Positions 39,585-48,613 of a stretch of DNA of 64,000 nt are shown here, piece by piece. The position numbers were made by a program, and so were the translations under genes. Within the stretch, counting starts at the first letter, position 1; each line of letters opens with the position of its first letter. This DNA comes from an uncultured Shimia sp. Its GTDB lineage: Bacteria; Pseudomonadota; Alphaproteobacteria; Rhodobacterales; Rhodobacteraceae. The stretch covers positions 434,001 to 498,000 of the forward strand of contig NZ_CANMJE010000002.1 in NCBI RefSeq assembly GCF_947498095.1, read 5' to 3'. Below the pieces are notes generated by a model. It was not told the origin of the DNA, made no database searches, and worked only from the letters and a program-made list of their open reading frames with translations.

Positions 39585-40730
39585 GTGAAACACGTTCTTG
39601 TCTTGACCCTGTCTTTAAACCTGATGAGCGCGTCTTTTGTGATGGCCGAGGGCGGGGATTGGTCGCTGGAAACTCTTGGCGAAGCTTTGTTTTTTGACAC
39701 AGATCTATCAGCCAATGGCACATTGGCTTGCGCCAGCTGTCACGATCCGGAACGGGCATTTACCGATCCCCGCGAAACCGAAGTGGGTCGCGCTGTCTCC
39801 CTCGGCGACGATGATATCTCTTTGGGAGACCGCAATGCGCCAACTCTGACTTACGCCGCTCTGACGCCAGACTTTCGCCGCACGGAAAGCGGTAACTATG
39901 AAGGAGGATTTTTCCACGACGGGCGCGCGGCGTCGTTGGAAGAGCAAGCCGCAGGGCCGCCTTTGAACCCAATTGAAATGGCGATGCCAGACCGCGCCAG
40001 CATCGTTGATCGTCTGCAACGTAACCTCGATTATGTCGCCGCCTTCACCACCCTTTTTGACCCAGACATCTGGCGGGACCCGGACGCTGCGTTTGACGCC
40101 ATGACCCAAGCGATTGCCGCCTTTGAGCGCACAGATGTATTTGCCCCGTTTGACTCAAAGTATGATCGGTTTCTGAAAGGTGAAATACGCCTCAGCGCAC
40201 AAGAAGAGCGTGGCCGGATGTTGTTTTTTGATCCCGACAGGACAAACTGTAGCCTCTGTCATCAGGCACAGCTGCGCGCGGATGACCGCCGCGAAACCTT
40301 TACCAACTATGGCTACCACAACATCGGAACACCGGTGAATGTCGCGGTACGCGAAGCCACTGGGCAACCAGACAATTATGTCGATCGCGGGCTTTTGGAG
40401 CACCCCGACGTAGACCACCCGGCGCAAGCGGGACGGTTCAAAGTCCCAACGCTGCGCAATGTCGCGGTCACGGGGCCTTACATGCACAATGGCGTCTTTG
40501 AGGACCTAGAGACCGTGGTGCGTTTCTATCTGAAATACACAAGCTTTGAGAAGCACCGCCAAATCAATCCAGCCACCGGCATACGCTGGCGCATACCCGA
40601 AGTTCCCAAAACGCTGGCGGTCTCAGAACTCATAAAAGGTGAAGACCTGAGTGATACCGATGTCGATTCGCTTGTGGCCTTCATGAGAACGCTGACCGAT
40701 GCCCGCTATGAGCATTTGTTAAGCGACTGA
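39585..40730 (+). CDS. Dihaem cytochrome c peroxidase, MauG-like
   Basis: 381 residues, exported (signal peptide ending VMA near residue 21). Two c-haem sites, CASCH and CSLCH, in two domains, as in CCP/MauG; the family motif TGPYMHNGVFEDLETVVRFY precedes the end. It would reduce hydrogen peroxide or oxidise a protein partner in the periplasm. No methylamine dehydrogenase gene is near. It is flanked by a lytic transglycosylase gene and an amino-acid importer without clear link. Confidence 0.9.
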   Translation: MKHVLVLTLSLNLMSASFVMAEGGDWSLETLGEALFFDTDLSANGTLACASCHDPERAFTDPRETEVGRAVSLGDDDISLGDRNAPTLTYAALTPDFRRTESGNYEGGFFHDGRAASLEEQAAGPPLNPIEMAMPDRASIVDRLQRNLDYVAAFTTLFDPDIWRDPDAAFDAMTQAIAAFERTDVFAPFDSKYDRFLKGEIRLSAQEERGRMLFFDPDRTNCSLCHQAQLRADDRRETFTNYGYHNIGTPVNVAVREATGQPDNYVDRGLLEHPDVDHPAQAGRFKVPTLRNVAVTGPYMHNGVFEDLETVVRFYLKYTSFEKHRQINPATGIRWRIPEVPKTLAVSELIKGEDLSDTDVDSLVAFMRTLTDARYEHLLSD

Positions 40731-40830
40731 CGGCCAGCGACAGGGCGAATGACCCAGAAAAACATCTGGACTCTGGCCGGTAAAGGTGGCGACATGAAAT
40801 CAAAATCCAACTTCACTGGGAGCATCTGAC

Positions 40831-41646
40831 ATGAAACGAGTTCTGACGGCCGTCTGCGCGGCATTCGTAGCCACATCTGCTTCGGCTGGCGCCGAATGCA
40901 GTGTTGGTAAAACCCTGACCGACGGCGTTCTGACGATCGCGACCGGAAACCCGGCTTATTACCCTTGGGTGATGGACGATGCCCCTGAAAGCAAACAGGG
41001 ATTTGAAGCCGCTGTGGCCTATGCGATTGCCAATGAAATGGGCTTTGACGACAGTGCAGTGACTTGGGTCCGGACATCTTTTGATGAAGCGATTCAGCCG
41101 GGTTCAAAGAACTTTGACTTTAACATGCAGCAATACTCGATCACTCCAGAACGCGAGGAAATGGTTGATTTTTCGCTCCCATACTATTCTTCACCAATGG
41201 CCATTCTCTCGACAAAGAGTATTGCTGAAAAGGTCGGAGACCCGGCTCCTGATGCGCTAAAGGATCTGATCTGGGGTGCGATGGCGGGCACGACGGGCGC
41301 GACCATGATCGACGATGTTGTCGGCCCGACAAAGTCGACACTGCTTTACAGCGACAACGCGGATGTCACGGCAGCCATGCAGGCGGGCCAGATCGATGCG
41401 GCCTTGTTCGATTTGCCAACAGCGCTGTACCTGTCTGCTGTTGTTGTGAACGATGGGGCATTGCTGGGCCAGTTTCCTGCCGATCGATCGCAGAACCCGG
41501 ATCAGTTCGGGGCGCTGATGGAGGATGGCAACCCAATCAAAGCCTGCGTAGATGAGGCGATCCAAGCGCTGACAGACTCGGGCAAACTGGCGGAACTCGA
41601 AGCCGAATGGCTGGAAGCCGCGACCGGCGTACCTGTTATCAAGTAA
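40831..41646 (+). CDS. Periplasmic amino-acid-binding protein of ABC importer
   Basis: 271 residues with a signal peptide (RVLTAVCAAFVATSASAGA). Solute-binding type 3 fold: LTIATGNPAYYPWVMDD, then GFEAAVAYAIANEMGF, DFNMQQYSITPEREEMVDFSLPYY and a C-terminal hinge helix (CVDEAIQALTDSGKLAELEAEW). Likely binds a polar amino acid. First gene of a three-gene import operon. Confidence 0.92.
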   Translation: MKRVLTAVCAAFVATSASAGAECSVGKTLTDGVLTIATGNPAYYPWVMDDAPESKQGFEAAVAYAIANEMGFDDSAVTWVRTSFDEAIQPGSKNFDFNMQQYSITPEREEMVDFSLPYYSSPMAILSTKSIAEKVGDPAPDALKDLIWGAMAGTTGATMIDDVVGPTKSTLLYSDNADVTAAMQAGQIDAALFDLPTALYLSAVVVNDGALLGQFPADRSQNPDQFGALMEDGNPIKACVDEAIQALTDSGKLAELEAEWLEAATGVPVIK

Positions 41647-41664
41647 TCCGGGACCGCGATCAGA

Positions 41665-42504
41665 ATGACTGAAACGATCAAACCGCCCGCACCGCAGGGT
41701 AAGCGGGCGGCTTACGAGGCCGCGTTGCGCAAACGCTCTATGCGGATTGCGGCGCTTTCGACCTTGGCCGTTGTGGCCGCCATCGTCATTCTGGTGCCAC
41801 TGGCACCAGGGTGGGAGGCGGTCAAGCGCAGCTTTTTCAATGGTGGTGTTTTTGCCAAGACGTTTCCAGGGCTTCTAAATGCGTTTCTTCTGGATATTGC
41901 GATTTTTGCGTGGTCGCTGCCACTGATCGCCCTGTTAGGGCTGGCGGTCGCGATTTGCCGGGATATTCAGCGACCGGCTTTATACCCTCTGCGACTATTC
42001 GCAACCATCTATACGGATGTGTTTCGCGGGCTTCCTGTGATCCTCGTGATCTACCTCATTGGGTTTGGTATTCCCGGTTTGGGACTGCCGCGACCCTGGA
42101 ATTCACCCTATATCTGGGGCTCGCTGGCGCTGATCCTGGTCTATGCGGCCTATGTAGCCGAAGTTATCCGATCCGGCATTGAATCGATCCACAAAAGCCA
42201 GCGGTCTGCAGCCCTGTCGCTGGGGTTAACGACGTCAGACACAATGCGGTTTGTGATCCTGCCGCAAGCACTGCGCAACGTGGTGCCAGCAAATATGAAC
42301 CTTGTCGTGGCGTTGCAAAAAGACGTGGCGCTATTGTCCTTTGTTGGACCGGTAGAGATCTTCCGTCAGGCCGGTGTCTACAAATCGCTTTATGCCAATT
42401 TCACACCGTATGTTGGTGCGGCGCTGATCTTTCTGGCCATCACGATTCCGGCGACAAGATACGCCGATTACCTGATGCACAAGCGTCGGAGGCTGGAACA
42501 ATGA
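41665..42504 (+). CDS. Amino-acid ABC importer permease
   Basis: 279 residues, about five membrane helices, HisM/GlnP type. The EAA loop is EVIRSGIESIHKSQRSAALSLGLT, which contacts the ATPase. FRGLPVILVIYLIGFGIPGLG is typical. Overlaps the ATPase gene by four bases, so it is coupled. Only one permease gene, so it would act as a homodimer. Confidence 0.93.
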   Translation: MTETIKPPAPQGKRAAYEAALRKRSMRIAALSTLAVVAAIVILVPLAPGWEAVKRSFFNGGVFAKTFPGLLNAFLLDIAIFAWSLPLIALLGLAVAICRDIQRPALYPLRLFATIYTDVFRGLPVILVIYLIGFGIPGLGLPRPWNSPYIWGSLALILVYAAYVAEVIRSGIESIHKSQRSAALSLGLTTSDTMRFVILPQALRNVVPANMNLVVALQKDVALLSFVGPVEIFRQAGVYKSLYANFTPYVGAALIFLAITIPATRYADYLMHKRRRLEQ

Positions 42505-43232
42505 CACCGCTATTGCGCATGACCAACGTTCAGAAAGCCTTTGGGGACAATCACGTGCTGAAAGGTATTGATCTGGATGTCGCCAAGGGCGAGATGGTTT
42601 GTCTGATCGGAGCATCCGGATCAGGCAAGTCGACCCTGTTGCGAACCATCAACCTGCTGGAGCCAATTGACGACGGAGAAATCCTGTTGGATGGCGTCGA
42701 TATCTCCGAACCGGGACTGGACCCGCAACCAGTTCGCAAGCGTATTGGACTTGTGTTTCAGTCGTACAACTTGTTCCCGCATATGAGCGCGACGGACAAT
42801 GTGATGCTGGCCCCGCGCCGGCTAAAGGGCCTTAGCAAGGCGGAGCTTGAGGCGCCTGTCACCACACTTTTTGAACGCTTTGGGCTGGCCGATCGCATGG
42901 GGCATTACCCGGATCAATTGTCAGGTGGGCAGCAACAGCGCGTGGCCATCATCCGTGCGCTGGCCATGCAGCCCGAGGTCTTGCTGTTTGATGAGATTAC
43001 GTCAGCGCTGGACCCGGAACTGGTCGCTGAGGTGCTGGACGTGCTGCGCGCGGTGCGGGCCGAAGGCATCACTATGATCTTCGCGACGCATGAAATGGGG
43101 TTCGCACGCGAACTGGCCGATAAAGTCTGTTTCCTGGACCGCGGTCGAATCCTTGAGGCTGGCACGCCGGACCAGCTGTTCGATGCGCCCAAAGAAGAGC
43201 GCACGCGTCAGTTCCTGTCTCAGGTTCTGTAA
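42501..43232 (+). CDS. Amino-acid ABC importer ATPase
   Basis: 243 residues, GlnQ/HisP type. Walker A IGASGSGKSTLLR, Q loop VFQSYNLFPHMSA, signature LSGGQQQRVAIIRAL, Walker B VLLFDEITSALDPE, and switch His in IFATHEMGFARE. Third gene of the importer operon; it ends four bases before the convergent gene. Confidence 0.95.
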   Translation: MTPLLRMTNVQKAFGDNHVLKGIDLDVAKGEMVCLIGASGSGKSTLLRTINLLEPIDDGEILLDGVDISEPGLDPQPVRKRIGLVFQSYNLFPHMSATDNVMLAPRRLKGLSKAELEAPVTTLFERFGLADRMGHYPDQLSGGQQQRVAIIRALAMQPEVLLFDEITSALDPELVAEVLDVLRAVRAEGITMIFATHEMGFARELADKVCFLDRGRILEAGTPDQLFDAPKEERTRQFLSQVL

Positions 43233-43236
43233 GAGC

Positions 43237-43572
43237 TTAGCGCCCCTCGGGGCCGTCGTAGGCCCGTTCCACCTTGGCAACGCGCAGCGTGTAATAGGAA
43301 TACCATCTGTCTTTGCCCAGTTTCTGAGCCAAGAGGTGCTCCGAGACTTGTTTCCAGCCCATCAGGCTGTTCTCGTCTTCCCAATAGCTGATCGTGATGC
43401 CCAACCCGGCGGCATCGCGGGTTGTCTCGATCCCAAGGTAACCGGGTTGTTCCGCTGCCATGTCCACCATCTTGTCAGCCATGGCACCATAGCCATGATC
43501 GCCTTCGGTACGTTGGGCCGTGAAGATGACGGCGTAATAGGGCGGGTCGGGCATGGGGGCAAAGCGTGACAT
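43237..43572 (-). CDS. Antibiotic biosynthesis monooxygenase-like protein
   Basis: 111 residues of the ABM ferredoxin-like fold: YAVIFTAQRTEGDHGYGAMADKMVDMAAEQPGYLG, then ISYWEDENSLMGWKQVSEH. Small cytoplasmic proteins of this type are cofactor-free oxygenases or heme-related; no substrate is clear. The operon is with nothing; it sits between the amino-acid importer and peptide ABC ATPase. Confidence 0.75.
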   Translation of the reverse strand: MSRFAPMPDPPYYAVIFTAQRTEGDHGYGAMADKMVDMAAEQPGYLGIETTRDAAGLGITISYWEDENSLMGWKQVSEHLLAQKLGKDRWYSYYTLRVAKVERAYDGPEGR

Positions 43573-43599
43573 GAGGCGACGATAGCCGGGCGTCCAGAA

Positions 43600-43623
43600 A
43601 GAAGAAAGGGGCCCGAAGGCCCC
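43600..43623 (-). terminator. Terminator of the peptide ABC operon
   Basis: On the minus strand GGGGCC-TTCG-GGCCCC (43623-43608) with a stable UUCG loop, followed by TTTCTTC. It lies 30 bases after the stop of the dual ATPase gene. Confidence 0.75.
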
Positions 43624-43653
43624 AATCCCAAAAACAGGGTTTTATCCTGATTG

Positions 43654-45741
43654 TTACTCTGCAGCGATCTTGATGACCGGCTCCATCTTGGCGAGGATAT
43701 CCTCGGCCAGATGGCATTTGACCTGGTGGCCGTCTGCCAGCGTTTTGACCGGTGGCACCTCTTGGTCGCACAGACCGCCCGGCACTTCGGACTTCCAGCG
43801 ACACCGCGTCTGGAAGGGGCAGCCCGGAGGCGGCGACATGGCCGAAGGAATGTCACCTTCGAGAACGATGTGTGTTTTCTCAACCGAGGTGTCCGCGATG
43901 GGGACCGCAGACAGCAGCGCCTCGGTGTAGGGGTGATACGGGGGTGAGAACACCTGATCTGTGGTGCCCAACTCGACCACATGGCCCAGATACATCACCA
44001 TCACCCGGTCCGAGAGATAGCGCACAATCGACAGGTCGTGGCTGATGAACAAAAGCGTGGTTTTCTCTTCACGCTGAATTTCCATCAACAGGTCGGTTAC
44101 GGCCGCCTGAACAGACACGTCGAGCGCTGACACTGGCTCGTCCGCCACCACGATGCGTGCGCCACCTGCAAAGGCGCGCGCAATGCCGACGCGCTGTTTC
44201 TGACCACCCGAAAGTTGACGCGGCATGCGATCTGCAAACTCGCGCGGCAGCTTTACCAGATCGAGCAGTTCTAGCATGCGGTTGCGCCGGTCGGCTTCGC
44301 TGTTGCCGATCTTAAAGATCTCCAGCGCGCGCATGATCTGGCGTCCCACCGTCATCGACGGATTCAGCGTATCAAATGGGTTTTGGAAAACCATTTGAAC
44401 GTCAGCGACGGTTTGGGTGTCGCGGTCTTCGATCGAAGTTTGCTCGATATTCTTGCCATCCAAGAGGATTTCCCCTTCGGTGGCGGTCTCGAGCCCCATC
44501 AGAACCTTGGCGAATGTCGACTTACCGCAGCCAGACTCGCCCACAATGGCAAGCGTCTCGGACTCGCGGGCCTCAAACGAAAGCGTTTCGTTGGCTTTGA
44601 CCACTTTTTTGTCGCCGCCACCAAAGAGCGCGTTGGCTGCAACCTCATAGTATTTCTTGAGGTTGTCCATTTTGAGGACGACCTTGCCAATTTCGCCTTT
44701 TTCTTTGACTTCGGCAGCCACGATTGGGGCGTTCCAATCGATCTCTTCCAACTTCAGGCACCGGGTTGAGTGGCGTTCGTACCCTTGGACGTTGACCATA
44801 GGGATTTCACCGGCATCGCAGCGGCCTTCTTCGAAGTAATCGCAGCGTGGACCAAAGTTACAACCGTTGGGCCGTTCGTGAGGCAGCGGGAAGTTGCCCG
44901 GAATGGCCACCAGCGGACGGGCGTTCTTGTCAGCGCCGGGCAGGGGGATCGACCGGAACAGCGCCTGTGTATAGGGGTGCTGCATGTTGTCGAACACGTC
45001 TTCGATACTGCCGCGCTCAACCGCCTCTCCTGAGTACATCACGCAGAGCCGGTCACAGGTTTCCAGAACCAGACCAAGGTTGTGTGAGATGAACAACATG
45101 GACGTGCCGTATTTCTTGCCCAGATCTTTTACCAGCTCGACCACGGCGGCCTCAACTGTCACGTCAAGTGCGGTGGTCGGTTCATCCAAAATCAACAGCG
45201 ACGGTTTGGACATCAGCGCCATCGCGATCACGATCCGCTGTTGTTGGCCACCCGAAAGCTGGTGTGGGAATGAGTTCAGCATGCGCTCGGGGTCGGGCAG
45301 ACGCACGTCCGTGACCACTTCAAGTGCGCGAGCATAAGCCTCTTTCTCGTCCACACCTTCGTGGATCATAGGCACTTCCATCAACTGTTTGCCGATCTTC
45401 ATGGCTGGGTTCAGTGAGGCCATCGGCTCTTGATAGATCATGGCGATCTCGTTGCCACGGATGTCGCGCAACTCTTCATCGGACATCTCGGCCAGATCGC
45501 GCCCCTTGAACTTGATCGTTCCGCCAACGATGCGACCGTTCTTGCCAAGGTCTTGCATGACGCCCAGCGCCACGGTGGATTTACCACATCCGGATTCACC
45601 GACCAGACCCACGGCCTCGCCCGGTTGTACACGGACCGAAAAGTCCATCACCGCGGGAATTTCGCGCAGGCGGGTAAAGAATGAAATCGACAGCTTGTCG
45701 ATCTCAAGGATCGGGCCGTCATAATCACCTAGTTTACTCAT
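43654..45741 (-). CDS. Peptide-type ABC transporter dual ATPase
   Basis: 695 residues with two complete Opp/Dpp-type cassettes fused in one chain. First: GESGCGKSTVALGV, LSGGQQQRIVIAMAL, LLILDEPTTALDVT. Second: GESGCGKSTFAKVL, LSGGQKQRVGIARAF, VVADEPVSALDVS. Each has an oligopeptide C-terminal tail with Cys (CNFGPRCDYFEEGRCD and CPFQTRCRW). Last gene of the minus-strand operon after the two permeases. It energises both permeases. Confidence 0.93.
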   Translation of the reverse strand: MSKLGDYDGPILEIDKLSISFFTRLREIPAVMDFSVRVQPGEAVGLVGESGCGKSTVALGVMQDLGKNGRIVGGTIKFKGRDLAEMSDEELRDIRGNEIAMIYQEPMASLNPAMKIGKQLMEVPMIHEGVDEKEAYARALEVVTDVRLPDPERMLNSFPHQLSGGQQQRIVIAMALMSKPSLLILDEPTTALDVTVEAAVVELVKDLGKKYGTSMLFISHNLGLVLETCDRLCVMYSGEAVERGSIEDVFDNMQHPYTQALFRSIPLPGADKNARPLVAIPGNFPLPHERPNGCNFGPRCDYFEEGRCDAGEIPMVNVQGYERHSTRCLKLEEIDWNAPIVAAEVKEKGEIGKVVLKMDNLKKYYEVAANALFGGGDKKVVKANETLSFEARESETLAIVGESGCGKSTFAKVLMGLETATEGEILLDGKNIEQTSIEDRDTQTVADVQMVFQNPFDTLNPSMTVGRQIMRALEIFKIGNSEADRRNRMLELLDLVKLPREFADRMPRQLSGGQKQRVGIARAFAGGARIVVADEPVSALDVSVQAAVTDLLMEIQREEKTTLLFISHDLSIVRYLSDRVMVMYLGHVVELGTTDQVFSPPYHPYTEALLSAVPIADTSVEKTHIVLEGDIPSAMSPPPGCPFQTRCRWKSEVPGGLCDQEVPPVKTLADGHQVKCHLAEDILAKMEPVIKIAAE

Positions 45742-45781
45742 TGTTCAGTCTCCCTGTTGGAGCTCTGGGGGCTTGGCCCCG

Positions 45782-45836
45782 TTATTCTTTATCTCGGGTC
45801 AAATACGTTGAGCGACCGGGGGGCTGGCCCCCGGTC
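45782..45836 (-). repeat. Hairpin plus GTATTT intergenic element, copy C
   Basis: On the minus strand, after the larger permease stop: GACCGGGGG hairpin with CCCCCGGTC, then CAACGTATTTGACCCGAG and ATAAAGAA, followed by a second GGGGCC-AAG-CCCC hairpin. It aligns with copies at 18542 and 30953. It lies between permease and ATPase genes of one operon, and may differentiate their expression. Confidence 0.55.
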
Positions 45837-45845
45837 TTCATTGTA

Positions 45846-47300
45846 TTAATCCCGCAGGCTTTCCTCACGCAGACCATCCGCCAAGAGGTTGAGGCCCAGA
45901 ACCAGGCTCAACAAGGCAAAGGCAGGGACCAGAGCAGGGTGCGGATAGATCGACAACAGCTTGCGCCCGTCGTTGATCGTCGTTCCCCAGTCCGGGCTTT
46001 CCGGCGGCAGGCCAAGGCCGAAGAATCCCAAGGTGCCAAGAAGGATGGTGGTATAGCCAACCCGCAGACAGAAATCGACGATCAGTGGACCGCGTGCGTT
46101 GGGCAGGATCTCCCAAAGCATGATGTACCAAGGACCTTCTCCGCGGGTCTGCGCCGCCGCCACATAATCGCGGGTCTGGATGTCCAAGACGAGGCCCCGC
46201 ACGATCCTGAACACGGTGGGCGAGTTCACAAAGACCACCGAGACGAACACCACGAGGATGCCGCTGGAAATGTTGAACAGGTCCATGGATTCCGGCAACA
46301 CATTGATGACTGTTCCGGGTGCTGAGATGGCCGAAAGATACAACCAAACCGCCAGAACCAGTATCCCCGCCAGCAGCGGCGTGCGCAGCGACGGTCGTGT
46401 GTAAAAGCGAGAGTTGATCAGAACCGTCAGGAACACGATCGGGAAGCAGAACAGAACCATTGCCATGTAATGCGGGATACCTGTCGCCACGATCTCAGGT
46501 GTCACCAAAAGGTAGAACAACAGGATCACCGGGAAGGCAAGGATCAGGTTCGCAAGGAAGGACAGGAAAGTATCCAGCTTGCCGCCGAAATAACCCGCCG
46601 GCAGGCCCAGAGTGATGCCGCCCATAAAGGCAAACAGCGTTGCAAAGGGCGCAATCACGATCACGATGACCGATCCATTCACCATCCGGCTAAAGACGTC
46701 GCGCGCAAGGTTGTCACCACCTAAGAGATACCAACAACCTGTGCCGCAGGTTTCAGGATCCACACCGCGAATGGGCGTGCCAGGCAATTTGTTCTTCATG
46801 CCCGAGACCTGCGTCAGCGCGTCACCGGTGCTGATCATGTTGAACACGCCGACAAAGATCGCCGTGTAGACCCAAAACATCACGAAGGCAAAGCCGATCA
46901 TCCCGATCATCGAGTCAAACAATTTGCCGTACAGTCCCAGCCGCCGCTTGTAGACAGTCGAGAGTGTGAAGGTCACAAAAAGCGCGATCCAGACCGGCGC
47001 AAACCGAGCTGAGATGGCGCCGATGATCCCAGCCTTGCCAAAGGGCATCACCATGCCTGCGGCAAGGTAGATTAGGACTAGGACGATGAGTGCGAGCAGC
47101 AGATACTTTGCTGCCATGTCGGCGTATTCTTTGGGGCCAACCGCTACGGTTCCGGCCATGACCGCGCCGACAGCGGCAGGTTTGAACACGAACGAGGCAA
47201 CAATCTGCGCGACAACCGCAAGGATGAACGCGTAGGCCACGTAAGTGAATATCGGGTTGAGAAATGGGCCAAGGGCACCAGTCCAGGTCAATTGTTCCAT
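45846..47300 (-). CDS. Peptide ABC permease, DppC-type with N-terminal extension
   Basis: 484 residues versus about 300 for DppC/OppC. The extra N-terminal part has about four hydrophobic segments (FILAVVAQIVASFVF, YLLLALIVLVLIYLAAGMV, WIALFVTFTL, IGFAFVMFWVYTAIFVGVF). The standard region begins around GGDNLARDVFSRMVNGS, the GTD-x-x-GRD motif in altered form, and ends with the EAA loop AAQTRGEGPWYIMLWEILPNARG. Two cysteines precede the motif (ETCGTGCWYLL). Long forms of this type exist in roseobacters. Confidence 0.88.
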   Translation of the reverse strand: MEQLTWTGALGPFLNPIFTYVAYAFILAVVAQIVASFVFKPAAVGAVMAGTVAVGPKEYADMAAKYLLLALIVLVLIYLAAGMVMPFGKAGIIGAISARFAPVWIALFVTFTLSTVYKRRLGLYGKLFDSMIGMIGFAFVMFWVYTAIFVGVFNMISTGDALTQVSGMKNKLPGTPIRGVDPETCGTGCWYLLGGDNLARDVFSRMVNGSVIVIVIAPFATLFAFMGGITLGLPAGYFGGKLDTFLSFLANLILAFPVILLFYLLVTPEIVATGIPHYMAMVLFCFPIVFLTVLINSRFYTRPSLRTPLLAGILVLAVWLYLSAISAPGTVINVLPESMDLFNISSGILVVFVSVVFVNSPTVFRIVRGLVLDIQTRDYVAAAQTRGEGPWYIMLWEILPNARGPLIVDFCLRVGYTTILLGTLGFFGLGLPPESPDWGTTINDGRKLLSIYPHPALVPAFALLSLVLGLNLLADGLREESLRD

Positions 47301-47314
47301 GAGTCTGGTCCTCC

Positions 47315-48400
47315 TTATGAAATGCGGATGCGTGGGTTCAGATAAACATAGCCGATATCCGAGATCAGCTGAGTCACCAGAACGACGACGACCGAGACCA
47401 CCGAGACCGCAAGAAGCATCTCGATATCATTGTTGCCCGCGGCGTTCACAAGCTGCCAGCCAAAGCCAGAGTATGAGAACAGCGTTTCCACGATCACCAC
47501 GCCGTTGAGCAGCCAGGGAAACTGCAGCATGATAACGGTGAAGGGCGCGATCAGCGCATTTCGCAGCGCGTGTTTCATCACGATGTTGCGGAAGCTAACG
47601 CCTTTGAGGCGGGCAGTTCGAATGTACTGTGCGGTCATGACCTCAGCCATCGAAGCGCGCGTCATACGGGCGATATACCCCATGCCATAAAGCGCAACGG
47701 TCAGAACGGGCAGGGTAAAGTTCTGCAACGTCACATTGTCCATTGCAGTCTTGGCAGAGCCTTTGAACAGGGCCTTGCCCTCGATCAACCCCCAATCATG
47801 GAGGATGGGTCCGAGACCAAATCTTGTTGAGGCCAGCAACGCAATGAAGATAACACCCGAGACATATTCGGGCGTCGCGGTAGAGGCGATCGACACGGTC
47901 GAAAGCGTACGGTCTGTACGGCTACCTTCATTCATGCCTGCCAGAACACCAATGATCAGCGCTGAGGGGACCATAACGACCATCACCCAGAACATCAGCT
48001 TGCCAGTGTTGGCCAGACGTTTGCCAAGGGTTTCACCGACAGGCGCCTTGGACACAGTCGACCAACCCCAATCACCTTGCAAAATACCGCAATAATTTGG
48101 GGTGTCTTCTGCTGACACACCGGGGCGGACGCATTTGCCCAGAACAGTGCCGTCTTCTTTGACCAGCTTAAAGCCGGGCAAGACGCCCAGCCATTGCAAG
48201 TATTTAACCGGTGTTGGCTGCAAATATCCGCGATCAACAAGATAGCTTTCCACGGCCTCTTCCGACATGCGGAAGTTACCTTGGGTCTTTGCCAGTTTTT
48301 CGAGGTTTGGATAGAGGTTGGTCATAAAGAACACGATGAAGGTCAGGCAAATTGCCGTGACGATCATCATTCCGACCCTTCTAAGAATAAACAGTCCCAT
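47315..48400 (-). CDS. Peptide ABC permease, DppB-type
   Basis: About 361 residues. GLFILRRVGMMIVTAICLTFIVFFMTNL is the first helix, then a long periplasmic loop with two Cys (KCVRPGVS, NYCGILQGDWGWS), and six helices. The EAA loop is YIRTARLKGVSFRNIVMKHALRNALIAPFTV. ATG 48400 follows AGGGAA; the frame to 48469 is an extension into the hairpin. No binding-protein gene lies upstream, unlike most such operons. Confidence 0.9.
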   Translation of the reverse strand: MGLFILRRVGMMIVTAICLTFIVFFMTNLYPNLEKLAKTQGNFRMSEEAVESYLVDRGYLQPTPVKYLQWLGVLPGFKLVKEDGTVLGKCVRPGVSAEDTPNYCGILQGDWGWSTVSKAPVGETLGKRLANTGKLMFWVMVVMVPSALIIGVLAGMNEGSRTDRTLSTVSIASTATPEYVSGVIFIALLASTRFGLGPILHDWGLIEGKALFKGSAKTAMDNVTLQNFTLPVLTVALYGMGYIARMTRASMAEVMTAQYIRTARLKGVSFRNIVMKHALRNALIAPFTVIMLQFPWLLNGVVIVETLFSYSGFGWQLVNAAGNNDIEMLLAVSVVSVVVVLVTQLISDIGYVYLNPRIRIS

Positions 48401-48458
48401 GAATTTCCCTGTTGGTCTGTTTCGATAGCCCCATGCGGTCTCCCCCACAGGCATGAAA

Positions 48459-48478
48459 GCCGCCCACATTGGGGCGGC
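48459..48478 (-). terminator. Hairpin upstream of DppB-type gene
   Basis: GCCGCCC (48459-48465) pairs with GGGCGGC (48472-48478). On the minus strand TTTCATG follows. It lies between a 40-codon ORF and the DppB-type gene, the position where binding-protein transcripts usually carry a stabilising stem. Confidence 0.6.
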
Positions 48479-48490
48479 GTGTCAGTTCGT

Positions 48491-48613
48491 CTAGGTCTTT
48501 TCTGAGGAACGTCGGGTAGATTTTTGCACCATTGACTCAGCCTTTGGTTGGGTTTGGAAAACCCACGTCAGCCCAATACTGGCCACAACGAAACAGCTTG
48601 CGAGTGCGAGCAT
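48491..48613 (-). CDS. Possible 40-residue membrane peptide
   Basis: ATG at 48613, preceded by GGGGGA with good spacing. Begins MLALASCFVVASIGLTWVF, one membrane or signal helix, then a polar basic tail ending SEKT. It lies upstream of the DppB-type gene; otherwise the stretch 48479-48818 holds nothing I can name. Could be a small transport accessory, or chance. Confidence 0.4.
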   Translation of the reverse strand: MLALASCFVVASIGLTWVFQTQPKAESMVQKSTRRSSEKT

